Shown piece by piece: positions 12,243-23,950 of a stretch of DNA of 64,000 nucleotides. Position 1 is the stretch's first letter. Each line of letters opens with the position of its first letter. This DNA is from Actinomortierella ambigua (Eukaryota; Mortierellomycota; Mortierellomycetes; Mortierellales; Mortierellaceae), in the NCBI GenBank assembly GCA_016098155.1, contig JAAAJB010000116.1, positions 1-64,000 of the forward strand, given 5' to 3'. The translations under genes and the position numbers were made by a program. Below the pieces are notes generated by a model that ran no database searches, had not been told where the DNA came from, and saw only the letters and a list, made by a program, of their open reading frames with translations.

Positions 12243-12250
12243 TTTTTATA
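12243..12250 (-). promoter_or_regulatory. TATA box of the IFI6/IFI27-like gene
   Basis: On the minus strand TATAAAAA lies about 85 bp before the start codon at 12160, a normal distance for a fungal core promoter. Confidence 0.5.
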
Positions 12251-14385
12251 CTACGAGCCAAGATTTTTTTTATTTTCGTCGACTTTTCACACAGCATGGC
12301 CCCCCAACTCAAAACTGCGCCCATTCTCTCCCAATTTATTTCCTCGGATGTTTAACTCACGTAACACATGCATGCACCTGTCTGCCCAACAGCGATAGAG
12401 ATCTACTCGAATGAGCCGGGAACGTTACCCCCGATGTCGTTTTTACCCACCACGAGAGCCAAACAACCTACTCCTCTTCGGTACTGTCCACCCTTTGGCT
12501 CGTGTCCTCACTCTTTCGTCGAGCAGAGAAGAAGGCGATGCATCGTTGTCAGCGTCTATACTATTGCGTGAGAGGAGGGGGGGGGGGAGCAGAGACTTTA
12601 CTCTCTCAGGCGGATGACCCATGACTGCTACCCTATAGCTCCGGCAACCACCAGCTCTTTTTCTTTTCGTGCTTGAGGCGAGCAACTACTTCTACGATGG
12701 TAGTGTCCTTCAGTTTTCTCATCAAATCTGACGTTCCACATGGAACTCGAGACCAAATCCAAGTGTCGACAGAGTTGAAGAAATGGAAAAGAGAGAGAGA
12801 GAGAGAGAGGGGGGATGTTCAGGGACATGTCCATCGGTACTCACGCAGAGGATATGACTATGTGATGACTGACAGGCTCGTAGAGACACAGAGGGCGACG
12901 AAATAGTCTCTCCTTTGATGAGCGAGAAAAAGTCGTACCCAATGCTTGATTTGACTGTGAAGGTGTATTATCGTGCCAGGGCAAAAAATATGGTAGATAT
13001 GATATAAAAATCATAAATTGAGATAAAATATAGGAAAAGTATGCCTCTCGTCCCCCCCCACTCTTCTTTCTCTTTCTAATTCTCTTTCCCTCCTTCCTTC
13101 TCCTTCCTTCTCCTCCCCTTCCTCCTCAACACATTCTCGATGATGTACTCTACTTGCTTTTATTCTTTGAGTCATATGTAACTGCAGCATATATTCGCGT
13201 TTGTTGAAGGAGGGAACGCATGATCCATCTGAGGATTTGGCCTCCAATGACAGGGAGATGCTTCTTCTTCTCCAGCTACTATGTACACGGTAGTGTACAT
13301 AACAGGGAGCGGACAACGTTCTTGGGAGCAGATAAATGGGAAGAAAGTCTCTTGGAGGGTGACAACTAATCAAAACATCCGCATGTGCAAGTTCCATTCT
13401 TGCAACACACACCGTAGCAATACATTCCACGACAGTCGCCCTCGACCTCTGTGCACCTAGTACCGTATGCTTCAAGGAGTCGGATGGAGGCAGCAAGAGT
13501 ACGCGCGACCACAGTGGAGAGAATGACGGCAAGGATCTGATCTGCATCGTTGGAGACGGGAGGAGGAGAGGTGACGGTAATGTGGACAAGGAGGAGGAGG
13601 AAGAGGAGGAGGAAGAGGAGGAGGAAGAGGAGGAGGAAGAGGAGGATGAGGATTCAAGAAAGCTGGCTTGTTTGGTTGGTTGGATAGGTGGTGTGGGTGG
13701 GATTTTATACCAAAGTGTGCTGCCTCTTTGGATGGAAAGAAAAGGGTCGTATGCGACCCCCTTGTTCACACCAAACCATTGGTAGTTAAAAAAAAAAAAA
13801 AAAAAAAGCAGGTTAGTTCCATGGTCACCCCCTTGGCAGCTGGAACCAGAATCGGCACGACGCAGCAGCAACGCGTTCCAGCAAAGATGGCGCGTGCTCT
13901 TCGGCTCAAACCACACACACCCGGAAGAGTAAAATATGTTTGGCTGAGTGTTGACCACCTTCTCGCTCGCCCCCTTGGAGAGACTGTGGTGGGTAGACCA
14001 GCTGTTCCTAGGACGACGTGATAGTGACCCTTTCTTTCTCAGGAGTGGGACTCTTTGATTCACTACTGCTCAAGATGTGGCCTTATACATGTGTGGTGAC
14101 CAGTGTAGACACGAGAGAGAGAGAGAGAGTGATGTGGGGGGAGAGTGAGTCCTATGCTTCTGTGGGTGAAACAGCATTCCCTTCCACATCGAGGTGGTGC
14201 TCCAATTGCGCACTGCGTAGTCTCCGCTCCCTTGTTTTTTCCCACCCAAAGAAGAAAAAAAAAAACACGACACGACAGACACGAACAAACATACAAAAAA
14301 AAAGACAAATGCAACAAACTTTGATCCTCAATCATTCTTCCCACGATTCCCATCGCCATCCTCGCTCCATTCTTCTACATTCCTC
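12251..14385. other. Intergenic between divergent IFI6-like and GCAT genes
   Basis: Contains microsatellites: GA at 12790-12810, a GGA/GAA block at 13588-13648, poly-A at 13789-13807 and GA at 14115-14129. No conserved protein is recognised. A long minus-strand frame across 13011-14063 is discussed among the rejected items. Confidence 0.5.
13588..13648. repeat. (GGA/GAA)n microsatellite
   Basis: A purine-only trinucleotide tract of about 60 bp, GAGGAGGAA-like, in intergenic DNA. It creates an artificial poly-Ser or poly-Glu frame. Confidence 0.85.
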
Positions 14386-16196
14386 ATGTTTGGTCGCACC
14401 GCTGCTGCTCGCCGTCTGATCCTCTCGCCAGCCGTCATTCCTCGCTCTCGTGCCCAGCCCGCTGCTGCCGCTGCTGCCGCCCTTACCATGTCTCTCCGCC
14501 ACAACAGCACCAAGGCCCAGGCCTCGTTCACCAAGATCCTGCAGGACGAGATCGCCGGCATCAAGGCCGCGGGCACCTACAAGAGCGAGCGTGTCATTGT
14601 CACCCCGCAGAACAGCGCCATCCGCGTCACGGGCAAGGACGGCCAGCAGAGCACCCAGATCAACTTTTGCGCCAACAACTACCTCGGCCTGGCCGATCAC
14701 CCCGAGGTCGTTGCTCGCTCAAAGAAGTATCTGGACACACACGGCTCTGGCCTGAGCAGTGTTCGCTTTATCTGCGGTACTCAGGTGAGATGAGTGGAGG
14801 GGATTAGAGAGCGGGGTGTGGAATTAATAATGCTCTTGCCTGTGTGTGTGTGTGTGTGTGTGTGTTTACCCCACCCCCAACGTTAGTTTCTTCCCTTTCC
14901 TTTGGACCCTTTTGGGGAAGGCGGGGATGATGGGAAAAGAGGAGGAGGGGTGACAACTCAAAACCTTGGATGGTAAACTCAAAACCTCTTTCTCTCTTTC
15001 TCTCTCTCTCTCTCTCTTATAACACAGGATATCCACAAGGACCTCGAGAACAAGATCACAAAGTTTTATGGCACCGAGGACACCATTCTCTACGCCTCAT
15101 GCTTTGATGCCAACGCTGGCATCTTTGAGACCGTCCTCACTGACAAGGACGCCGTCATCTCCGACGCCCTCAACCACGCCAGTATCATCGACGGTATCCG
15201 TCTCTGCAAGGCCAAGCGCTTCCGCTACAAGAACTGTGATATCAATGGTACCTACCCACCCACCGTCTTGAATCCTGCTGAAGCGGGAGAGTGGGAGAGA
15301 GAGAAAAAAATGAGAGAGTATGGACAGGACGATCCACTCGAGGCTGGATGAAACCTCTTTTTCTCGGGCGTGGTATGCGCGTGTGTGTGTATGTTGGTGT
15401 ATGTTGTTACAAGTGTTAATCAGACCCGTTTTTTTCCAACCAACCCTTATTAGACCTCGAGGCCCAACTCAAGGCAGCCGATGAGGCAGGAGCACGGCTC
15501 AAGCTGATTGCGACGGACGGCGTGTTCAGCATGGACGGCAAGATTGCGCCTCTGGACAAGATTTGCGACATGGCCGAAAAGTACAACGCGCTCATCTTTG
15601 TCGACGACTGCCACGCCACCGGTTTCTTGGGACCCAACGGTCGCGGCACGCCCGAGCACTTTGGCGTGCAGGACCGGGTCCACATCGTCAACTCGACGCT
15701 GGGCAAGGCCCTCGGCGGCGCCGCCGGTGGCTACACGACCGGTAGCAAGGAGATGATTGATCTGCTCCGCAACCGTTCCCGTCCTTACCTGTTCTCCAAC
15801 TCGCTCCCGCCCGCCGTGGTTGGTTCGGCCAGTGCTGCCTTGGATCTGATCGAGGGCGCAAAGTCGAACGGCCTGTTTGATCAGCTGTGGGGCAACACGC
15901 GTCTGTTCCGGCAATTGTTGACGGAGGCCGGATTCACCATCAAGGGCGACAGCCACCCGATCTCGCCCGTCATGTTGGGCGACGCACGGTTGGCGAGTGT
16001 CTTTGCCGACAAGATGTTGGAGCGTGGCATCTATGTGATTGGCTTCTCCTACCCGGTCGTCCCCAAGGGCGAGGCTCGTATCCGCGTCCAGCTGTCGGCC
16101 TCGCATACGGAGGATCATATCCGAAAGGCCGCCGCTGCCTTTATTGAGATTGGCAAGGAGCTTGGCGTCATTGGCGCTGGAAAGAGCAAGCTGTAG
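14386..16196 (+). CDS. GCAT: Glycine C-acetyltransferase (2-amino-3-ketobutyrate CoA ligase), mitochondrial
   Basis: PLP enzyme that converts 2-amino-3-oxobutanoate plus CoA to glycine and acetyl-CoA, the second step of threonine breakdown after threonine dehydrogenase. Three exons, 14386-14784, 15028-15247 and 15454-16196, encode 453 residues. Residues 1-45 are Arg/Ala-rich without acidic residues, a typical mitochondrial presequence. The fold-type I core is clear: [10 protein letters not shown] near residue 90, [13 protein letters not shown] near 125, [10 protein letters not shown] near 257-266 and the Schiff-base lysine, Lys291, in [13 protein letters not shown]. Serine palmitoyltransferase, ALA synthase and KBL are related; the [16 protein letters not shown] block and the length point to KBL/GCAT. 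It converges on the PM20D2-like gene (414 bp between stops). Confidence 0.95.
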
Positions 16197-16610
16197 AGAG
16201 AGAGGGAGAACGAAGCGGAAGGGAAGGGGGGGGGTTTATACAGCCTACCATTTCTCATCATACATGATTCTTTTTTTTTTTCTTTTGCATATTTCCTCAT
16301 TCCTTTTTTCAACAATGTGTATATTTTGTATGTTTCAAATAATTGGTTTGCTTATCTCTATCAAGTTGTGGGCTACACCCTCCTCCTGGGATACAAAGTC
16401 GCTTCATGGTAGGAAATGTGCACTCTGCATTCAGGAGGATATCTCACTGGAATATGACCCCATCAGCCACCCAGATGATAAATTGGAAGAAGCGACCATG
16501 AAAAAAAACTCCCCTTCCTCTCTCAAACATTATCTCCGCACTCAATGTCGATAAAATATCGACAAACGATGTAGTCAAAAATAAGTCTGTTTCTCACTCG
16601 TTGTTCACTT
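16197..16610. other. Short intergenic region between convergent genes
   Basis: 414 bp holding the 3' ends of GCAT and the M20D gene: a GA tract after 16196, a G run at 16227, T runs at 16272-16310 and an AATAAA-like AT-rich stretch on the far side. Nothing else is recognised. Confidence 0.5.
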
Positions 16611-18279
16611 CTAATGGCCCATAGAGTGGTCATACTCCTCCCGAGCAAGGCGAGTGAAATCTGGATCGACGAGCACGTCGAGACCCGTCATTGCCATGGC
16701 CTTTGCGGAGCGGAGGGCGGTGAGATGGGCAGTCTCTGTGCGGCTGAGCTCGGCAAAGCGGAGCGAGTGCGTCGACAGTCCATCCTCGCGCCTCGAGTCG
16801 AGATTGGCAATGGTGAAGACAGGGTGGAACCCCGGGAGGGCCCTGGTGACATTGCCCATGTCGGTCGATCCCGTCGGCATGGTCTCCTCGATCGTGCGGG
16901 TTGCGTACGAGGCGCCCATCGAGCGCATGTATTCGCCAAAGCGCTCTGTCAGGATGCTGTTGTTGTTCAGCGGGAGGTACTCCATCACCTTGTTGATCTT
17001 CACCCGACATCCCGTCGCCTTGGCCGCCGCCTCGAGAATCTCCACCAGTCGATCATGCAGCTTGACAAAATCCTGGTTCTGGACGGCGCGGTACATGAAG
17101 ACTCCTGTCACATAATCCGGGATAACTAGACATACAGAATAATAAGAGTAAAATGTGGTTACGACTATCGTCCAAGGCAGTACATATGTGTATTTTCCAC
17201 CCCTCTCTCTCCTTCACCATCCACCCTCGCCCCCCTTTCAAGCTCTTACTGTTGTCTGCCTCTCCGCCATGGGTCAGAATGCTATGGATCCTGTTGGTCG
17301 GCAAGCTCTGCTGTCGCAGCATCGCCACAGCATTGTAGGCGATCGCAAACGCATCCAATGCATTCACGCCCTCGGACGGCGAGGCCGATGCATGGGCGGC
17401 ATGGCCGAAGAACTCGACCTCGAGCCGGCCCACGCCGAGCGGCTGGCGGTACAGCACGTCAGCGGGCCCTGGGTGGACCATCAGACAAGCATCCAGCCCG
17501 GAAAACGCTTCTTGGGCCAGCATTGGGATCTTGCCACCGAGTGTCTCCTCGGCGGGCGTGCCCAAAAGTCGCACCTTGCCCGGTATCTTGTGCTGGATCA
17601 GCGCTTGTCGGATGGCGAGCGCAGCTGCCACTCCTGTAATGGCAATCAGGTCTTTTTTTTTTTTTTTTAAGGCGGAGGAGGAGAAGAGAAGAAGAGAAGA
17701 AATGGTGAACACTTGTGTATCCTTTGCATTGGTACTCACACATGTATGCTCACAGCATCTGTTCTCTCTTTTTCTCTTTTTTCTTTTTTCCTTTCTTTTC
17801 TATCTCCCCCTCTCTCTCTCCACTGTAGATGTCTCGTACTATGTCCGCATCCATGGCCAACAGAGGGCAGTGCGTCAAACTCGGAGCAGAACCCAATGGA
17901 GCGGACGCGGTCTGTCATGTGATCGCCCTCTCCGAGGTACTCAAAATCGGCCACAAAGGCGGTCTCAATGCCACACGCATGCCGGGTCACTTGGAAGCCC
18001 TGTGACTCTAAAAAGTCGGTCAGTGTCTTGTGAGCATAGACTTCTTTGTATCCAAGCTCTGGGTGATCATGAATCTAGGTGTGGGAGAGAGAGAAAGAGA
18101 GATTGAGAGAGACAGAGATAGATTAGATGTGTTGTGTTTTCTCCGCTTGGAGAGAGGGGGGGGCAGGTTTTGTCCCATATGTACATCAAGGATACCTTCC
18201 AACTGAGATCTCGGAGTAAGGGCGAGGCACGGTCAATGGTCTCAGCAATCACCTCCTTGGAAAGACTTTTGTGGGTCAT
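16611..18279 (-). CDS. M20D metallopeptidase, PM20D2-type dipeptidase
   Basis: Dinuclear zinc hydrolase of peptidase family M20D; the PM20D2 subgroup cleaves odd dipeptides such as beta-alanyl-lysine (a repair activity). Four exons, 18279-18196, 18074-17840, 17651-17250 and 17125-16611, encode 411 residues. Metal-site motifs are visible: HDHPELGY (residues 30-37), GHGCGHN (101-107), PAEE (139-142) and the subgroup signature G-S-T-D-M-G-N-V (326-333), which favours PM20D2 over plant IAA-amidohydrolases. The lid domain holds the G-H-A-A-H-A-S-A-S-P motif. No signal peptide is seen, so the enzyme is likely cytosolic. The acceptor of intron 2 is unusual: it directly follows a run of 18 A. Exon phases close correctly, which supports the model. 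Confidence 0.9.
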
Positions 18280-18730
18280 TTGGGATATGGTCGTCGTGAG
18301 AAGGAATGCGTTGGGTGGGTGGGTGGTGTGGTGGGAAGAAAAAAGATGTACAGGGGGAAGGAAGAAGGGATGAGTCGACTGAACAAGGTTTTTTTGTGAC
18401 CAAAAAGATGTGTGTGTGGGTGTTTTTTTATGATACTTTCTGGAAAGAAAGGAAAGTGCTGGTCTTCATTGGGCTGACACGGGAAACAACAAGGGAACAA
18501 TCTGAATGCTTCCGACCTACTGTAGCTATGGTGAAACTACTAAACATACTACAGCATACAACACAACTGGTATATTGTAACTTGGCATCGAAAGAACGAA
18601 AGAAAAAGAAAAAGATGAAAAAAAAAGAAAACGTTCAAAAAAGAAACGTTCAAAAAAAGATACGGCGACTTCCAACTAGGCAACAACGACCTCGCTTCGA
18701 CTACCTCATGCACACACTCTCTCTCGTTTC
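18280..18730. other. Intergenic, M20D promoter and kinase-Sel1 3' flank
   Basis: 451 bp with G-rich then A-rich sequence. The A-rich block at 18590-18660 lies downstream of the kinase stop on the minus strand as T-rich sequence. No gene is recognised. Confidence 0.45.
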
Positions 18731-20962
18731 TCACTTTTTCTTGCCATGATTCGCCGTCGGGTGAGTCTTCTTCTCTGGATCATACAAAGAGTGTTCAATC
18801 TTGTCATAGTCTGTTCCAGTCGCATCAAGCTCTGTGGGTGCCTGAGGCCCACTCCACGAAGACGATCCTACTGACGGCCGTGCCGCAAGCGAGTCGAGGA
18901 GGCTCGACGGCGAGTTGACTGTCCTGGGTACCGGTTTCTTTGCCCGCAACATTGGGTTTGCAGCATGGGCTAAGAAGGCCTTGTGTTGGGACGGAAAGGG
19001 CCCCTCGCCGCTCCTGCGTCGTTGGCCTCCCATCGTGTTCGTCAGCTCATTCAGCCTCCTGTTTGCCTCGGGGTGGCCTTTCATGGCTGCTTTACGATAC
19101 CACTCTAGGGCGGCGCTCACATCGCGCGGCACGCCCAGGCCGTTCTCGTACAACTTGCCAACATCAAACTGCCCATTCTGGCTGCCTTGTTCTGCTGCTC
19201 GGAGCGACCACTCCATCGCCTTGGTATAATCCTTGGACGTCGCGACACCATACTGGTACATGTAGCCAATCGTCGCCTGCCCATCCACATGGCCGTTGCT
19301 GGCCGCCTTGTGATAGTACTCGAATGCCTTGCCTGGGTGCTGGGCCACACCCCTGCCCGCTCCATAAAAGTATGCTAGTCTATACTGGGCTTGTGGATGA
19401 TTCTGCTTGGCTGCCCTGCGAACCCAATAGTATCCACGCTCGTCGTTGTGTGGAACACCAACACCCTTGTGGTACATCCATCCAAGGTCATTCTGTGCCG
19501 GAGCATAGCCAAGGTCTGCAGACTCCTTTAGCTGTCTCAGCCTCACCGAATCCTCTCCTCCAGAAAACTCTGTTGCTTGACGGTACAACGTCTCGGCCCT
19601 GGCGTGAGCCTCTGGGTCCAGGGGTACGGCAACAGCTGCAGCGGCCCTTCTGCCAGCAGTCATCCCTAGCTCTGTATTCAGCGCCTGAGGAGCTCGTCCC
19701 ACCGTCGCTGCCGAGACAGGCGTGGACAAGGTTGACAATGTCGTTGAAGCAGCCTCGGGCTTTTTGCTATCATCCTTGGCGCCACCACCGCCGCCGCTAC
19801 CGACGCCGCTGCCGCTGCCGCCGCCGCTGCTGCTTCTGGCACCAGAAGAGCTGCCACTCGAATCTAGACGCGGCTTGCCAATGTCTAGTCTGGCTAGCTT
19901 CTCGGACGAGATGCGCGGGAACATGTTCTCTTCTTCTTCGTCGTCGTCGGCGCCATCCTTCTTAAAATCCATAACCTCGATTTCCACAAGACTAACAGTT
20001 CTCACGGTAGGGGGCTTTTCTGAAAACTGGACACGAGGCTTGGGGCTGGCACCGTTGCCACCGGCATCCCCCGTGGCATTGGTGCCATTACCACCATCAC
20101 CCTCCTTCTTCTCTCCTTGTTCCTTGGCTCCGCCAGTCTCGTCTTCTCCTTTTCCTCCAGGAGGTTTGGCACCCGTTGGGTTGGAGGGATCCGCGGGCAC
20201 AATGGACACCCTGGCCTCCATCTCGCTCGCATCGGGGCGTTCAGCGATTTCCTGCGCCCAACAACTTTGGACCCAGTCGCGATAGTCCTGGGGAGTGTCA
20301 TCGGGCAGGGTCTCTCGACCACCGTTCTTGACATACTCGGTGATGTAGCCGTTGTTGTCGTGGTCCCCATACGGCAGCACCTTTTCGGATGCCATCTCCC
20401 ACAGGACCATGCCCAGCGCATAGACGTCCGACTTTGGAGAGTACTTTGGCCGGACAGACAGCAGCTCGGGTGCCATCCATCGCAGGGTACCCTCACCACG
20501 CTGACCGTGGGCCTTGGCGGCCGTGGTCGTCTTGATCTTGGGAATGCCAAAGTCTGTCAGGCGGACGCTGGCGTCAGCATCGAGCAAGACGTTGCTGCTC
20601 CGCAGGTCGCGATGGAGGACGTTGTTGGCATGAAGATAGGCCAGGCCAGCGGCCGTCTCACGGGCAATCCGGCTCTTTGCATGCCAGTCGAGGATGAGTC
20701 GGCCTTGCAGGGCGGCCTTTAGAGAGCCGTTGTCGCAAAACTCTAGGATCATCACCATGGTCTGGTCATGGGGCTCGAGGCCGAGCATCTTGATGATGTT
20801 GGGATGCGACAGCTCGCGGTGGGCCTTGATCTCCTCCTCAATCAAGGCATCCTCGCCACGCAATGTAAACTGCTTGGCCGCGACACGCTTGCCGTTCCAC
20901 GAGGCTCTGTAGACCTTGCCAAAGTTGCCTCGGCCAAGAAAATCCCCGAGGAGAATCGTCAT
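18731..20962 (-). CDS. Protein kinase with C-terminal Sel1 repeats (TKL-like)
   Basis: Intronless, 743 residues. A kinase domain occupies residues 1-260: glycine loop GRGNFG (10-15), VAAK with Lys30, HRDLRSSN (117-124), DFG (137-139) and APE (164-166), so all catalytic residues are present. Arginine after HRDL is more usual in tyrosine-kinase-like enzymes than in ordinary Ser/Thr kinases. A disordered linker of about 200 residues (Gly/Glu/Asp, Ser/Gly stretches) follows, then four to five Sel1 repeats (about 470-650) with the pattern A-x-x-x-L-G-x-x-Y-x-x-G-x-G-V. The tail is basic. Kinase-Sel1 fusions form large families in Mucoromycota and Glomeromycotina; Sel1 repeats usually bind protein partners. 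The kinase domain starts within ten residues of the start codon, so there is no N-terminal sensor. The substrate is unknown. Confidence 0.92.
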   Translation of the reverse strand: MTILLGDFLGRGNFGKVYRASWNGKRVAAKQFTLRGEDALIEEEIKAHRELSHPNIIKMLGLEPHDQTMVMILEFCDNGSLKAALQGRLILDWHAKSRIARETAAGLAYLHANNVLHRDLRSSNVLLDADASVRLTDFGIPKIKTTTAAKAHGQRGEGTLRWMAPELLSVRPKYSPKSDVYALGMVLWEMASEKVLPYGDHDNNGYITEYVKNGGRETLPDDTPQDYRDWVQSCWAQEIAERPDASEMEARVSIVPADPSNPTGAKPPGGKGEDETGGAKEQGEKKEGDGGNGTNATGDAGGNGASPKPRVQFSEKPPTVRTVSLVEIEVMDFKKDGADDDEEEENMFPRISSEKLARLDIGKPRLDSSGSSSGARSSSGGGSGSGVGSGGGGGAKDDSKKPEAASTTLSTLSTPVSAATVGRAPQALNTELGMTAGRRAAAAVAVPLDPEAHARAETLYRQATEFSGGEDSVRLRQLKESADLGYAPAQNDLGWMYHKGVGVPHNDERGYYWVRRAAKQNHPQAQYRLAYFYGAGRGVAQHPGKAFEYYHKAASNGHVDGQATIGYMYQYGVATSKDYTKAMEWSLRAAEQGSQNGQFDVGKLYENGLGVPRDVSAALEWYRKAAMKGHPEANRRLNELTNTMGGQRRRSGEGPFPSQHKAFLAHAANPMLRAKKPVPRTVNSPSSLLDSLAARPSVGSSSWSGPQAPTELDATGTDYDKIEHSLYDPEKKTHPTANHGKKK

Positions 20963-23250
20963 TCTAATGTGTGCTTTGTGTTTTTTTTGTTTTTTGTTTT
21001 TGATTATTGGCTCTCCAGGACTCCTTTAAAGGTTGGATGTTGAAAGAGAGAGAACACGCAAAACAAAAGAGACGATTGAGCGTACAAGGGGAAGAGGGTT
21101 GGGGGCAAAGGTGTTAATATCACTTTTATTTGAGAAGAGTCTGTCTCTCTCTCTCTCTCTTGACTCTCACGCTTTCCGTTCTCCTGCGCCCTCCCTCCCT
21201 CTCACCCTCTTTCACCCTCGCATTGTCCTGGGAATAGAGTCTTGACTTGAGAAGGCTATCGTCTGTTCCCCTGGGATGGTTGGTCTGCTGTCTCTCATCC
21301 ACACACACACTCGCTCGCTCGCGTAAGGCTCTATTTCGTCCAGAGCATGCTTGGTATTCATGGGCGTGCACCTAGTAAACAAAAAAATACCTTTTGAAAG
21401 TTGCAGACCTGCAGATGACTCACGGATGAAGAATGATGATGGGGGTGTGTGAAAGAAGAAAAAGGATTGTTTGCAATGAGAGAAGAGAGGTCTTATGCAT
21501 GTCAACAGGACCCAAAATTTGTACACGAAGTGGGGTGGGCGGTGTTGAGCTCCTTTTTCTTTTGTGTTTTTCCCTCTCTCTTCTCTCCCCCCCCCTCTAT
21601 CCGTTTTTTTACCGACATCTACTTTTTATGTGTGTCTTGCCCATTGGAGAGGGTAGAAGAGGTGCCAGGTGGATGGCTCAGCTACTTCTCACTGCCACGG
21701 CGAGGATGCCCCGCCCTTCTGTGTTGGGCGGAAGGGGAGTGGGGTGTCGGTCGACCCTTTACTCGCGTCCGTGTTTAGCCTCAGCCCCCCCTTCGTCCCA
21801 CCCCCGCGGACTTGTTAGCCATCATTCCATCAGTATACCACCCAGAAGAGAACAAAACTTTGTTTTTCCCTACTCTAGAAGGCGTGAGAGTTGCAATGGG
21901 AGCGAGCCCTTGTTGCAGTGCTGCTAGTCCTTCCAATCTCCCGCTCGTTCGTTTTCCTCATCCACTTCAAAAGTCTTGTCTTTGCTTCCTGTCTCTGTCA
22001 CTTTTTTTTTTCTTCCCGTGCATTCTATGGATTGGGATGAGCACAGCGCATATACGCAAGGAGGTTCGTGTCGCTTGCGCAATAGCCTGCCCTCCCTCTC
22101 CCCCTTGTGTAGAAAGTCATCCATGATGTGAATATTATTATTTTTCGTTTGCACAAAAAAAAACGCGTGGGGGGAGGTGAGGGTTTGGATCAACAGAAGG
22201 GAAGCTTTCCGATGATTCATAAAGTGAGAGATTGCGTCCCTGTGCAGATGTTTGGGCAACCGATAACAAGACCCACAGCAAACTGAGCAGATTTCCCCAT
22301 CACCATGGCACCACGGTATACGTCACATTGATCAATCTGGAGAGTGATGCATGACTGCACGCGTGCATCGTTCTTGCGTTGTTGGCACGCATGTCACTGA
22401 GCATGCCTTTGTGGGTCATGCCTGTCCCTGGAAGAGATAGCGACACATCATTCAACTACGAGTCCGCGTGCAAGCTAACGTCGACTATCTGCCAAACAAA
22501 CAAAGCTTTTTTTTTTAGCATCCTCAAGGCACCTCACACTCCCACACATATCTTTCGTCGTGGAGATGTGGAATCATATGCCAGTCCAAAGAACAATGAA
22601 TGCCAAAGAACATGAATGCCAAAGAACATGAATGCCAAAGAACATGAATGCCAAAGAACATGAAGGACATGTCTGCCACTTCAGCCCTCTATGAGAAGGA
22701 GGGAACTGATTGACTACGCCAAGTAGTCCATTGGTTGTGTTGTGTTCAGGCGGGAAAAGGTTCTGATGCAAACCTTGTGATCATCTGGTGAAGCCTCATG
22801 CAGACTTGATGTTGGACAATCGGAGACCCGTGGCGGTGGTCGTAGATAAGGAAGAAAGAGGACGCGTCTCGATAGGCCCTTCCTTTTCACTTCGCGCCAC
22901 CAAAGTCTCATTTCCCTTCAAACATGAATTAAAATGTGCCTGGTGAGTGAGCAAATGGAGAATAAGGGCGAGAGAGGGAGTGCTGTGTTGGAAGAAAGAT
23001 GATAATTAAATAAAGCAACTCTTGCAGCTCCTCGGGGTCTGGGCGTTCAAAGGTGCTGCAGAGTATTGTAAACATACCCATTTTCTCCGTGTTGGCCATT
23101 TTTTTTTTTTTACCGTGGATTGGACCGGCTCCCCCTTGTCGCAAACGGACTAGAAAAAAAAAAGAGGGGAGTGAGAAGCCATACCACACACGATACCCAC
23201 TTGATCTTTGAATCAATGAAAATTGCTTCTCTCGCTTGTAAGACTCCATG
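20963..23250. other. Intergenic with minisatellite
   Basis: Kinase-Sel1 promoter side followed by 2 kb of unique DNA with CT tracts (21148-21165, 21565-21600), T runs and the 16-bp minisatellite at 22596-22664. No conserved protein is found on either strand. Confidence 0.5.
22596..22664. repeat. 16-bp tandem minisatellite, about four copies
   Basis: Unit ATGAATGCCAAAGAAC repeated head to tail with no visible mismatch across about 69 bp; the flanks hold a decayed partial copy on the left (CCAGTCCAAAGAAC). The perfect identity implies recent expansion. Confidence 0.85.
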
Positions 23251-23950
23251 TCAAATGTATGAGGGAGCACGATATGGTGAACTCCTCTCCCTTGACCTGT
23301 GGAGGTTGACGTGCATTCCCGATGATTGCGAGCTGAAGGGGCCACAAAAATACTGGAGACAATCCTGGTGTTGCTCCAACCTGGCACACAGAATGTTGTC
23401 TCGATCCACCTCCCCTATCAAACCATCCTGGCTCACACCATCCATGTCGACGTCAGGTGGAAGGCAGACATGGTTTTCTTCACTCTCAGGATATGAGGAC
23501 TGTGTTTTAGAGATATAGAGCATCGCGGCCAGGCCATCGATGCTTCCATGAGTCCCAGTAGACCGTCGGCGCTGCTGCTGCTGCATCGCGGTCAGCATGA
23601 GACTGATCCTCTTTACTGAGTTCAGTTGGAATGCGTCTGTTTTTCCATCAAGGAGGTGTAGGTTTCTGATAGCTTCGAGAGGACACTGACAAAGAGCCAG
23701 GTGCGCGTCCATCTCAGCATAGCTAGCGCCTTGCTGAGGGTTCCTGAACTGGGCCAGCATTTTTATCCGCGAGATTAATTTTCGTCCTCCATGGGTCAAA
23801 TGCAGAAGGAAGTCCACCACTAGAGCATAGGAGGGTAGAGGAAGACAAAGACGCTTGACACCATTTAGACTCAAATCCACAGTGACAAGAGGTTAAGCAA
23901 GCACCTCTTGTGTTGGATCCTCCATTAGCGATCCTCCCTTTGTATCATAC
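23251..23950 (-). pseudogene. Possible decayed gene, family unknown
   Basis: On the minus strand a frame of about 210 codons (23880-23251) is open with ordinary, non-repetitive amino-acid composition, for example LPSYALVVDFLLHLTHGG. It has no ATG at its start. In the same frame upstream, beyond a TAA at about 23893-23895, an ATG-led segment beginning MEDPTQEVLA continues, so the frame looks like one coding unit broken by an in-frame stop. I do not recognise the protein. It may be a gene relic or a chance open frame; low confidence. Confidence 0.25.

Noticed and set aside
13011..14063. Minus-strand open frame of 350 codons with a long poly-Ser run
   Set aside because: The serines come from a GGA/GAA microsatellite, the rest has no domain or typical composition, poly-Phe comes from a homopolymer run, and no promoter or codon bias is seen.
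20117..20722. Plus-strand open frame of about 200 codons opposite the kinase gene
   Set aside because: Antisense shadow of a GC-rich coding region with intact kinase motifs on the other strand.
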